Of a DNA stretch of 64,000 bases, positions 1 through 11,398 are shown in pieces. The translations under genes were made by a program, and so were the position numbers. Every line of letters begins with the position of its first letter. The stretch's first letter is position 1. Source of the stretch: Adineta vaga (lineage: Eukaryota > Rotifera). The notes below the pieces were generated by a model that was not told the DNA's origin, made no database searches, and was given only the letters and a program-made list of their open reading frames with translations. The DNA is taken from positions 12,710,001-12,774,000 of the forward strand of contig CP075495.1 in assembly GCA_021613535.1 (NCBI GenBank), in the 5' to 3' direction.

Positions 1-237
1 ATTGTTGTTATTATTATTATTATTATTATTGTTATTGTTGGCAGTAATTTTTAATTTCGTTTCACAATGTCGATGTTGCATATGAGTCTTATTTTCTGGA
101 CTACTACATTCAGCTTCTTTTGATGAATAGCCAGATGATTCATGATGATGATAATGAGATTTTAATAATGATGATGTAGATGATGAAATAGGTTCATCTA
201 TTTTCAATTCCAACACATCATCACTTGAAGTGATCAT
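1..237 (-). CDS. Partial exon of an unrecognised gene running off the left edge
   Basis: Reading the minus strand from 237, an ATG lies directly after a good 3' splice site (ttctatttcag), and 79 codons stay open to the window edge. The peptide is low-complexity and hydrophilic, with Ser-rich and Asp/Glu-rich stretches, a His-rich patch, and a long Asn run encoded by the AAT/AAC repeat at positions 1-40. The composition recalls the disordered N-terminus of a regulatory protein, but no domain is visible and I assign no function. The ATG may be the true start, after a 5' UTR intron or a trans-splice acceptor, or an internal Met of an internal exon. Confidence 0.5.
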   Translation of the reverse strand, partial: MITSSDDVLELKIDEPISSSTSSLLKSHYHHHESSGYSSKEAECSSPENKTHMQHRHCETKLKITANNNNNNNNNNNNN

Positions 238-481
238 CTGAAATAGAAAAGATCTATCATGTGAATCGATTACTCGTTTTTCTTCTCAGCATTCTTCCTC
301 ATTCACAACAACATATATACAGAACACTATTTTTGTATAGTGGTCGTCGGCGCAAAATTAGTTCAACAATCTTCTTCTTCTTCTTTTTCTTCTTCTTCCC
401 TCTCGCACAGGGTATATGCTTATGTGTATGCACACACGCGGCGCGCTTTTCTTTTTTTTCTTTATCCGTTTGCCTTTACGC

Positions 482-534
482 TTGTGTGTGTGTGTCTGTG
501 TGTGTGCGTGTATACGCATACACACACATACGCC
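482..534. repeat. TG/CA microsatellite with inverted symmetry
   Basis: A (TG)n run with a few interruptions passes through a short gtgtatacgc centre into a CA-rich run, so the tract is an imperfect palindrome of alternating purine-pyrimidine sequence. Confidence 0.8.
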
Positions 535-1572
535 CGCATACAAAAACGAGGTCACCACTACAGCATTATACTGAATAGTATATGACAATTGTAACAATGA
601 TGAGGAAGAACAATGAGGACGAACGACTACGACGACATTCGATTATTTATAGATTGAAGCTGCGAACATCTTACATAAATTTTCTTCTTTATCCATTCAC
701 TAGGCACTGTATTTTATCAAGAATGATGACACTGAATAAAACACATGCGATCAAGGACAACTCATGCATGCTTCTTCACCAATATGCGCATCAAAGCTCA
801 TCTCAATCGACTCGTTTTTCTTCGGCATTTTCTTTCCATAAAATGGCAGCGACTAGTACTGATCATAATACTAAATTGAATGTTGTATGAGACGAGAAGC
901 GTGGGTGGTATTTCTTATTTATGTTTTACTTTCTTCTTTCAAAGACGCCGATGATGATGGTGAAGATGATGATCGTAAGCATAGCAGAAGAAAAAAAAAC
1001 AGAGCAAAACAGGAATTGGGACGACGATGACAACTCTAACTAAACTCAAACTCAAACTCATATCGGAAGATCGATAAATCACTTAGTAGTAGTGCACATC
1101 TCGGCCTTCCTTCGATCTATATACATGCAAATAGAGTTGGTAAGAACGACAATATAGAGGACTAGTAGTACACGACGAAAAAAAATAATGAAGTGGCCAC
1201 TTAAATCAACCCCTAGAGCTGCTGTTTAGTTGGACTCTAACCAATATACTTTGTCTCAACTGTCCAAACATGAGAACACTCACCTATATTTTGTTTTCAA
1301 TATACGATTTCTCGGATGATTCCTGCTTTTTGACTGTCTCTCGATCTATTCATCTAGTAGGAAGAGGGTGGATACAAGAATAGAATAGGAACCGATAGTC
1401 AAAGAAGAAAAAAAAAAGAGAGAAAGAAAGATTAACGCATGAACACATGTGTGGCGTAATATGCAATTATTGTTATTTATCGATATACATATACTCATAC
1501 ATAGGTTCATCGATGATAATGACAACGACAGAGACGTCGTGACGACGAAGGATTATATAAAAGACACAAATT

Positions 1573-1598
1573 CATATATATATATATATATATATATA
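1573..1598. repeat. (AT)n microsatellite
   Basis: An uninterrupted AT dinucleotide run of about 26 bp in gene-free DNA. Confidence 0.85.
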
Positions 1599-2396
1599 CG
1601 TTTATGTATATATAGAGAGCAAAAAAGGAATACTTCGAGCGAACTAGTTGTAGTATATTGTGCAATCAATACTATTCGAACATTATATGTTGTCTAATAC
1701 TAAGTATATATGGAGAATCAATCATCATATGCGTAGGTATATACGCATTTTACTCATCTTGTCATTGATGTTACTTATATGTCGATGAATATATTTGATC
1801 CATTGTTTTTGTCTATGAGGAAGAGAATTGACACATGTAAAGGAAAAGAATAGGTTGGTGTGTCTTACTTACCTACGGAAACTACTTTTTCCATCTCCGT
1901 TTCTTTTCCTATTTTACAGATAGGTGTGCTTTTGTCGTGTAAATGCGAATGTGCGCATGTTGAATAACAACAGCGAATCAATGTAAAAAAAGAAGAAAAA
2001 ATATTGTAAAGATAAGCAAGTAAAAGAAGAGAAGAGAAGAAAAAACGTGCTTGAGGTGTAATATAACGATTACAAGCCGAGCAGTAGAATTGCTGAATCA
2101 TACATGAAGAAGAAAAAAAATTGAAATAGAGAGAAAGAGGGAGGGAGGGCGAATGACTTCAACGATGGGAGGAGAAGGAACAAGAAGAGAATGTGTCGAG
2201 TATTTGAAAAAGAAAATGCACAAGTTTATCGTCTATTACCGAGTCAAATTACAAACAAAAAAAATGAATATTATTCACCAATATACATTACATACCAAGG
2301 ATGTCTCATTCCTTTTTTTTTCTCTTCTCTATATTATTAATTTTTTCCTAATTACTTTTCAATGATAGACGGAGATACTCATAACTGATCTAACTT

Positions 2397-2421
2397 TATA
2401 TATATATATATATATATATAT
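2397..2421. repeat. (TA)n microsatellite
   Basis: An uninterrupted TA dinucleotide run of about 25 bp in gene-free DNA. Confidence 0.85.
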
Positions 2422-4003
2422 GCATAAAAGAACAGCTGGGTATTTTACCCTATATTCAATTGATTGACTGAAATAGGGTACACCTGTTGTTTCGTTCGTG
2501 ATAAGATATATTTACCGTGATAAGAAAAAATAACTTCCTTTCTATGATTGCTGACTAATCTTCAATAAAACTATAGCAACTATCAACAATTATTATTGAT
2601 AAAAGATCGTTTATTCCATTAATATAAATGATTATTTGATTGACAGATTTTACTTTGATTTCTTCAGTTAAAAATATTTAACGTTCACTAAATTGTTTCT
2701 AAAGTTCAATTATAAAAGGTCATTTAATATATGATAAACATTAAAGGTCCAAAGCGATTTAATTGCTATCTTTTAATCAAATGTCGAACGCATCGATCGA
2801 ACATAAGTATGGCTTGACTTGAAAAGATTCATATCTAAAAATAAAGAAAAATTTAATCGTTTTTAAGTCGCTCTTTTTTCTCTCTTTTACTTTTGATCTT
2901 GAACAATGATATGATTTGTATGGCGAACTAATCATTAGTTTTATACAAAGGTTATAATAAATATTACTGATTATGTCAGTATTGTGTACAAATATTCGTC
3001 AAAATATTGAATTATATCATCAATTTCTTACACAATATTTCGTTGAGAGCAAAAAAAGAAAACCTTATCAAAATCGATATAAAATGGTCAATGAAGTTGA
3101 TAGTATTCTTACTTAACACGAATAAGATCAGTTTGTTCGATTAACGTCAAGTAAAACGAAATGTAACCTTTCATTTTCTTTTTCTCTTCCAATTCTTTCG
3201 TCTTTTTCTCTTTCGCTCTCTTCTTGTTCAAGTGAATATGCAAATAAATGCAATTATCATCGAACTTCTGAAATAATAAACATCAACTTGAATCATATTT
3301 TTCAAGTGTTACATCATCTGTCTCTATGATCTCTTGTTATTTACACAATCTTCTCTCTTTTTCTTTCTATTCTCGATTGATAATGATAGAACAATAGATA
3401 AAACAAAAACGTACTAAACCTATCTTGACTAGCGGCAATTTTATAGACAAAGAATAGTTTCTTATATCTAAATGGATAACCATCTATCTTTGCAGTTATA
3501 TATAACACTTCATTATTTGTTCGATGCATCTAATATATAATACATATGGTCTGGTTTGATTGTTCATTGGATAGAAATAATATTGGTTACATAAACAAGG
3601 CATTATGTAAAATCAGATGGTCAATCTCATAAACTTTTTTTTCTTCTTTTTCTATATCATTGTTTATATTTCTTTGTCATAACACTGTCAGTCATTATAT
3701 ATATAATGGTGATTGTCTTCTTCTACATTTCAATATAGTGTCAACAAGTTTTATTGCTTATTGGATAACAGCGATTTTCTTCTTCTCAGTTGATACCCCA
3801 ACCATATCATATTACTTTCAGTCTTGTCTAGACAATTGTTCTCTCAATAGGATACATATAAACATACTCAAGTAGTTTTATATCGAATTTAATTAATTAT
3901 TCTCTTTTATTATTACAAAAAAATAAACATAACAAAAACTTATTCTTTGAACGGTTCTCTATTTTTATTTGTGAATTATCTAACAAGATAAAAGTAGAGA
4001 CTA

Positions 4004-4788
4004 TTAGATTTGTTCGAGTTTTAACCAAGATAGATCTAGAGCTTTCATATAAGGATATGCCCAATGAAGGAATGATTTTAACCATGATCGATTGAGATAA
4101 GAAAGTGAATTTAATGTTGAATAATTTGTTTGAATTATCATTTGAATATATTGTAGAAGACATTTTTCAATAAGAATTAATTTACGCAATTTTTTTGTTG
4201 ATATCGAATGAATAAGATGTTCTAGAAGTAAATGTTGTTCAAATGGTGTAAGAACCGGTTGACCATTGTCGAATTGTTGTTGAATAAGATTTTCATGTTT
4301 CGATGGAATTGTGTTGATTTTTTTCGGATTGAAATCGTCAAGAAAACGATTGTATGCATTCGTTATATCTTGTTCAGTGATAGCTTGTTCAATATAAACA
4401 AATGGTATATGATTTGCGATAGCCGCTAAAAAATTAGATTGAACAAAGTTTATAGACGTTTTACTTTTAAGAAAAACTATTCTAAGATTTTACCGAGAGT
4501 AGGTTGAATGTTATCTTCTTCAATTTCTTTCATTATTTTTAAAAATCTCTTTCGAATATCTTTTTGATTATTAAAATTTAATTTTGTTTGTAAATAATTC
4601 ATATTTCCTTTCCAATCTTGTAAAATAATGGATTCAGATAAACGATGTATGTGACAAATTGTTTCAATATCATGGCAATCAATACTCATATCATAAACAG
4701 CTGCAGCACGATTCTGAAATCGTCGATGAGAAAGTGGAATATGTAACGACAGAGTTGGTAATTTACGTATATTCGTTTTTAACGACAT
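4004..4788 (-). CDS. Unrecognised two-exon protein, 238 aa
   Basis: Exons are 4494-4788 and 4004-4425, joined across a 68-bp intron (donor g|gtaaaa, acceptor ttttttag). The lengths add to 239 codons including the stop. The product is helical in character, rich in Leu, Ile, Lys and Asn, and lacks a signal peptide, membrane segment or cysteine motif. It includes the run HRRFQNRAAAVYDMSIDCHD near residues 21-40 and a C-terminal half of leucine-rich helices. I do not recognise a family. Coding status rests on the correct splice phase and on codon use like neighbouring genes. The start is the first ATG of the open frame. The next gene upstream, the permease, is on the opposite strand and divergent, 554 bp away. 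Confidence 0.6.
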
Positions 4789-5342
4789 ATCTAAAATATT
4801 TCTACAAGATTCACATTATTGTTATTGATATTCAAATTCAGAACTTTGAATATTTATTGATACAACATAAGATCCTATCGATAATTGTCAAAGAAAAATG
4901 ATGAATCTGGCCATTTGATTTAATTACTCACTACAAGTAAATAGATGATAAAATTGAAATAATAATTATGTTATAAATGAAACCAAGGTAAAAGGCATGC
5001 CTTGTGGGTATAAGGGAAATTGTCATTCATCATATTTTATCTGTACATCTTTCTCCTTTATGCACCATCTTTGACTGTTTTTCCCTCCTCTATTTAAAAC
5101 GACCAGCTGAATGTGATTTGATGATCGATGATAATCATATTCAGTCGTTCGTCATGTGGATATTCTTTTTCTTTTCTTTCGTTCGCTTTTCTTCATGTCA
5201 TCTATATATATATATATATATATAGTTGAAAATTATAAATAGTGTATCACTTTCTGTGTAAAACTAGGCGATATATACATAGCCTAAGAACATTAACCTA
5301 GTTAAATTCGACGTGTGAGTCATAATTCATTTCATTAGTTAA
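4789..5342. other. Divergent intergenic region with (TA)n tract
   Basis: Lies between the starts of the unrecognised minus gene and the plus-strand permease, so it probably contains both promoters. It holds a (TA)n run at about 5203-5224. An acceptor-like ttcatttcattag ends four bases before the permease ATG. Confidence 0.5.
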
Positions 5343-7423
5343 ATGGTGCGACAGAAATTTGTGATAAATCCTCTTGAAAAGCAAACAACTGGTTCATGTA
5401 ATGGTCGGGGATTTGATCATTTCAAAACATTTTTGATACGACTTACGAAACGTAAAACAATTACACAATTACAGACCGAAGCTGATAATCAAAATGAATT
5501 GAAGCGTACATTAGGTTCATTTCAATTATTAGCATTAGGTGTTGGTGGTATTATAGGTATGCAAAAATTAAAATAGAAAGTATTTGAAACATATAACTTT
5601 TTATGATAGGTACGGGTATATTTGTATTGAGTGGTGAAGCAGCTGCGAAATATGCAGGTCCTGCTGTTATTCTTTCGTTTATTCTTGCTGCTATTGTTGC
5701 TGGACTTGCAGCATTTTCTTATGCTGAAATGGCTTCGATGGTTCCGATTTCTGGCTCTGCTTATTCATATACTTATGCCAGTATGTTAAAACATTCGTTC
5801 AAAATGTAATTTCAAATATTTTCTTTCATTTTTTTCTACAGCTATGGGTGGTAAGTAATTCTATCTATATCGTAGTTCAATTGAAAATAAAGATTATCTT
5901 TCTTATTTTTCTCTATTGATAGAATATTTAGCATGGATTATTGGATGGGATTTAGTATTAGAATATTTATTAGCTGCTGCTACTGTTGCTGTTGGTTGGA
6001 GTGGTTATGTTGTTCATTTCATTGAAACAATATCGAAACATAATGCAACAGAATGGATTGTTGACGCACCAGTTGCTTGGAGTGAAGAATCGAGCATGTT
6101 CTTCACTACTGGAAAAGTTATTAATTTGCCCGCAGTCGTTATTGTTCTTGCTTTGACGATGTTACTTTTAGTTGGAATTGGTGAATCAGCAAAAGTTAAT
6201 CTTATTATTGTAATCATCAAAGTTACAGTAGTCTTATTATTTATTTTTGCATGTTGTGGCTATACTCATCGTAATAACTATACGCCTTTTTTTCCTCCAA
6301 ACGAAGGTAGTGAAATATTCGAAAAAAAGTGATATTTTATGGTTATCATTTGATTAATCTAGGTGCTTTCAATAAATATGGTGTGACGGGTATGTTACAT
6401 GGTGCAACAGTCGTGTTTTTTGCGTATATTGGTTTTGATTCGGTGACAACAACAGCACAAGAAACAAAAAATCCACAACGTGCATTACCAATTGGTATCA
6501 TTGGTTCACTGGTTATTTCTACAGTACTCTATATAGCTGTATGTACTGTTATGGTTGGTATCGTACCTTATAGAACACTTGATTCACCGAATCCTATTTC
6601 TGAAGCAATGTAACTATACCATTATATTTGATATATATATATATATCTGTATTGATACTCATTCATATATTCTAGTAAAGGTACTCCATATGGCATTTGG
6701 TTACCAATTATAATCGATTTAGGAGCAATTGCAGGTTTAACAAGTGTAGCTCTTGTAAGTCTTCTTGGTCAATCACGTATCTTTTATTCAATGGCTCACG
6801 ATGGACTTTTACCACCGATATTTGCAAAAGTTCATTCTCGTACAAAAACACCTTGGGTATCAACAATTATTATTGGTAACATTGAGTTTTCTTCCGTTTT
6901 TATAAATAATATTTTCATTTATCATACCATCTCGTTTAGGTGTTGCTTGCGCAATATTTGCAGCTATCTTTCCTCTAGGTATTCTTGGTGAAATGACATC
7001 CATTGGAACATTAGTTGCCTTCTTTCTTGTACATCTTGCTGTAATTATTGTAAGTTAATACAGATGATTAGTTGAATTTTTTCATTGACTCTATTTTAGA
7101 TGCGTTTTACACATAAAGAAGTTCCACGTGGTTTTCGAGTACCTTTTGGACCGTGGATTATTCCTCCTCTTGGAGCTTTACTTTGTCTTTTACTTATGAT
7201 AACATCTTCGAAAGAAACAGGCATTCGACTTGCAGTTTGGATGGGTATTGGTCAGGTTATATATTTTACTTATGGCTATTGGCATTCAAAGTTACGACAC
7301 TCAAACCGAATTAACGAAGATACAGCTATGGATAATCTTGGTATACAATCCGATGAAAAAGTATCTTCAAATGAATATGTAGAGGAACAATCTGATGTTA
7401 AAGTTGAACAAGTAGTTGGATAA
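5343..7423 (+). CDS. Amino-acid/cationic amino-acid permease, APC superfamily (YfnA/CAT-like), 552 aa
   Basis: Eight exons: 5343-5556, 5610-5780, 5842-5850, 5923-6306, 6363-6609, 6676-6875, 6940-7049, 7100-7423. All are in phase and the introns are 50-72 bp. The protein should be a plasma- or organelle-membrane transporter importing amino acids. It opens with a hydrophilic N-terminus, then LKRTLGSFQLLALGVGG and GIIGTGIF (residues about 69-76), the unwound first helix typical of APC transporters, then about 12 membrane segments. The sequence YATMGEYLAWIIGWDL and the C-terminal IYFTYGYWHSKLRHS resemble bacterial YfnA-type permeases more than animal SLC7A1-4, which normally have 14 helices and about 620 or more residues. 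The third exon is only 9 nt and encodes MG plus two split codons. The function call is secure at superfamily level; substrate and evolutionary origin are inferred. Confidence 0.88.
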
Positions 7424-7998
7424 TAACTTCTATAAATATTTTACTCAATTTGTTAATTTTTAACTCTTTCTTTTTCGAATCTTTTTCAAAGTTTTATATA
7501 AATAATATCTATGAACCGATATATGAAAATATATGATTCAATTCTAATCTTCTTATTATTATTTCTTTATAAAAGAAAACTAAAAATGAATATATTACAT
7601 TGATTTTAAAAAAACGAAGAAGAATAAAAAGAAGAAGCAAATAAAACTGCATTAAAGATTGAATTTTATTAAGATAACCAGAATAGAAAAATAAGTTGAT
7701 CATTCTATATTTCATTCGATAAAGATCATTTTCTGATAAAGATAATGATGCATAAAAAAGAAAAGAAGAAATTTGCTTCTAGCACCTATCTCATGTCAAT
7801 AAAAATCGATACGAACAAAAGATAAAATGTACTGTAAAAATGATTGTCTCATGACAAACGCAAGAAAAGAAAATAATTTGAAACAAGAAAGACAAGATAT
7901 ACATAGAAAATCATTCGAGGAATTATTGTAAAGTTTAAATTTCATTTTTCTATTGCTTTGGAATGAGATGTCACCGGTAGAAGAAAATAGTGCAACTC
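7424..7998. other. Convergent intergenic region
   Basis: The 3' ends of the permease (plus) and the OTUD7-like gene (minus) face each other here. No further coding sequence is visible. The DNA is A/T-rich, with AATAAA near 7799. Confidence 0.5.
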
Positions 7999-10815
7999 TT
8001 AAAGACGTTTATGTTGAATAAAATTAGATGAAGAATTTAATTGTTGAGTACGTTTATTAATATTTGTGACTGTTTTTGATGATGATAGAGTATAATCAAT
8101 AAGATTTAGATTAGTCGAATTCTTATCAGAACTTGATGATTGTTGACGTTTTAAAGATGATGAGATTAATTTCTGACTAGGAAGAGATTTATTTGAAATA
8201 TAATTAATCTGAGATTCAGGATAATGATATGGATCAGAAATCATTTCGTGATTAACATTCTAGAAATCAGACACATAAATACAGAATCGATGATTGACAA
8301 CAGAAAAAAGAAGAAATCAAATTACCCGTATAGAAGGTTGATTCAATTTTCGTTGCACATAATTAATATGAGTGGAAAATTGACCGTTTTCTATTGGTTG
8401 TGAATGTTCTGTATCATCAAGATCAGAATTCTTTGAAACCATACGAGTTAAAACTATCGATTTATTCGAAGAATTCATTGGTAATTTTTCATTTTTATCA
8501 GTAGAAATAACGTCTTGTTGATAACGATTGATGGATGATGGATAATGTTGATGATAGATGACAAGTTGAGGATTTGATAACGAAGTATCAATCCAATCTA
8601 AATAAAGAAAAACATCGATATGAATAAACAAAGTAATTTCTAAATTGAATACTTGAATGATGATTATTTTCATTTTCATTATTGATATGTTTTTGATTCT
8701 TTTCAAGATTGTATTCATGCATGCATGCATCAATATAATTTTTAATCATATTATCTGATGATTTAGGTTGTTTGGGTTGAAAATTTGTCACAATAATTGT
8801 AAGAATTTGTGTATGACGATTGAATAATGGTGATGGTTTACGTCGTTCATTGAGATTTTCATTGATAATCGATGAAGTTGATGTTTGACTGTGTTGATTT
8901 TTTAATGATGCTCGTTTAGCTGAAGAAAATGGATGAATAAATGTTCGACGAATAATTTTTGAAAATGAATTAAATGATGATCGAGATAATTTCTTATTTG
9001 GAATTGCTGATGTTGAATTGATTTCATTTGAAGAATCTAAATTCTCTCCTCCAACTAATGTTTGATCTTCATGTGTACTAAGCATTGTAGTTGTTGATGA
9101 TGATGATGAATTGAAATTATTCATTGGTGAATATTCTTTTGAAAGATTTAAATATTTTTCGAGAACATCCATTCGACTTTCTTCATAGTTTGGATATAGA
9201 TGAATTTTATCATCGGATAATTCTTCATCAATAGGCCATTGAAAATTTAAACCTGGATCAATTAAAAAATGAATAGGCAATACATCAAGTGTTTCAATAT
9301 CGATTAATGGTATTCGATATGTAACTAAAAATACAATGAAAAGAGAAATTAGAATGAATTGAAATCAAACTAAATGAAATACTTTTCGAGATTGATTTGA
9401 TATTTTGTTCCATTGGTACTAATGCTGAAAAATGAGCAGCATCAAATGCCAAGAATACCTGATTGAAATTGAAACAAAAATGTCATGAAAGAAACAAATA
9501 TTCTATAAACTTACTGGTTGTTTATGACATTTATCCGGTGGAATTTCTACATAGAATGAAGAAAAACAATGAAAAATTTATATTTATCAAGAAATTTTAC
9601 CTAATGGTAAATAGATACCACCGAATTCAATAGGTGATATAGCTTCACCATCATTCGTACGTAAGATTGTATCTGAATAGATAACAATAGGTCGACGAAT
9701 ATTATTTGCAAGAACATAAACATGAAATTCTTCTAAACTTTCATAATATTGTCGAGGAGATGATGAAGTAGGTTTTCTTGCGTCTACAATATTGATTTGA
9801 GTTGATTTAGAAGAATCAAGTCTATTTGAAAGAAACAATATGAATATATGTATCCAATTCTGTGAAAGAACCCACTCATCACTCGAAGGATTTGAATCCG
9901 ATGATTTTGTTTGTAATGTACGTGGTTCAGCTGATGATAATCGTAATAAACTTTTCCATTCTTCATTCCATTCTTGCTCCGAAAAAACTAGACCATACTA
10001 CAAAATCAATGATGATTTTTATTTACTCGAACATTTTTCTTTGTATACCTTTTTATTTTGTACTGATTGTGCCCAACGCCAACGTCGATAGAGAGAATTA
10101 TTTGGTTTTGAAGTTATCAATGTTTCATTCAATGCTTTACGCATCGATAATGAATGATCATGAAAACCCCACATAGCTACAAGAAATCATTGAAAAATGT
10201 TTATTCAATGAAGATTTTCTTTCTTACCAAGTGATGTAGCATGTAATAGACAATTTCCATCGCCCGTTGTTACTAATGGATACAATTTTGGACAAGGAAG
10301 TTTTTTATTAACCCACCAATTTAAACGTTCTAACAAAAATGAAATTATATAAAATAAAATCATCAACTTTCATACTTGTTTCTTCTAATGAAACCATTGT
10401 TGGTGTGTCAACAAGACTATCCATAACACGAATTCGAATATCCTCTGGTAATTCATATAAATTCGGTAGAATAAATGATGATTCAGCATCATTATGATCA
10501 ATCGTAACAATTTCATCATTGATTGATGTACGACGATAATTATTTGCTAAAACATCTCGTTGATTATTGACAAGTGTTTGATTTGCTGAAACAGTTGATA
10601 ATGCTCGATGTAAGATTGGATTTGTATTTGGATCAACATCTAAATGAAATGTACTTAGAAATAAATAAAAAAAGAATCTCTTTTATTTTACTTGATCGTC
10701 GTAATTTTACATCTTCAGATAAACCATTTAGATGTTCATTTGCATTCGTAAGATGATTGTTATTAAATGTATCTTCATTTCTATCATTATTATGATATGA
10801 AGAATAAGGTTGCAT
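7999..10815 (-). CDS. OTUD7: OTUD7/Cezanne-type OTU deubiquitinase, 775 aa
   Basis: Ten exons from the ATG: 10692-10815, 10376-10639, 10228-10329, 10049-10176, 9601-9997, 9515-9546, 9383-9458, 8653-9324, 8326-8597, 7999-8259. The OTU cysteine-protease domain spans about residues 130-420. Visible are [17 protein letters not shown] with catalytic Asp153 and Cys156, [49 protein letters not shown] and the catalytic His358 in [14 protein letters not shown]. These match the A20/Cezanne branch. In vertebrates Cezanne cleaves Lys11-linked ubiquitin and tempers NF-kB signalling; specificity here is inferred. The N-terminus shows no obvious UBA domain. The Ser/Asn-rich C-terminus has almost no cysteines, so the A20 zinc finger of vertebrate OTUD7B is missing. 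The start lies 583 bp from divergent exportin-5. Confidence 0.88.
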
Positions 10816-11398
10816 TCTCTATTATTTATTTGACATAATTTTAAAAATTGATGCTAAATTTCTATGAATGAAATTTTCGCATAGATATATTATTGATGGA
10901 AATTTAATATGACGGTATTGACAACTTTCAACTACTAATAAAAAAACATATTGACAATGATGTTTTGTTCTGATTTTACGACAAATTATTTTGTTTATTT
11001 ATCTATAAAATCATAGATCTTAATATTTCTTTTAGGAATATAGGTTGAAATAAATTTGTTTTTATAATTATTGATTAAGATTAAGAATAATATTCAAAGT
11101 TTTGAACGATAATATTTTATTACAAATAAATGAACAGATGTCACTTTCATTTGATTGTAGAAATCGCCATTGATTGGTTGGTTTGTGGTTTTGTCATAGT
11201 TCGATCGTTTTTTGTTGCACTAAAAAGATTTTGATATTTAAATGAATTTAATATAAACATAATGAACGATTTATCCAAAACAAATCAGTTTTTTCATGAA
11301 TCTGTAAGAAGAAAAAAACAAATTATCAATTGAAAAAAATTCGACTAAATTTCAAATTTGTTTCTGTTAAGATCGAAAAGAAAATTGAACGAGAAACA
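10816..11398. promoter_or_regulatory. Divergent promoter region between OTUD7 and XPO5
   Basis: The two genes start head to head here with no other ORF between them, so both promoters should lie in this interval. No specific element can be assigned by eye. Confidence 0.4.

Larger units (their letters stand above)
238..4003. other. Gene-free region, 3.8 kb
   Basis: No convincing coding sequence on either strand. The open frames here are short, rich in Phe/Ser or Tyr/Ile, and produced by T-rich or TA-rich sequence. It contains a TG/CA-rich tract near 482-534, (TA)n tracts near 1573-1598 and 2397-2421, and many T-rich stretches. It may hold 5' regulatory DNA or UTR of the gene at the left edge. 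Confidence 0.6.

Noticed and set aside
261-597. Overlapping open frames on both strands
   Set aside because: Low-complexity Phe, Ser, Cys and His products generated by T-rich and TG repeats; no splice or codon-use support.
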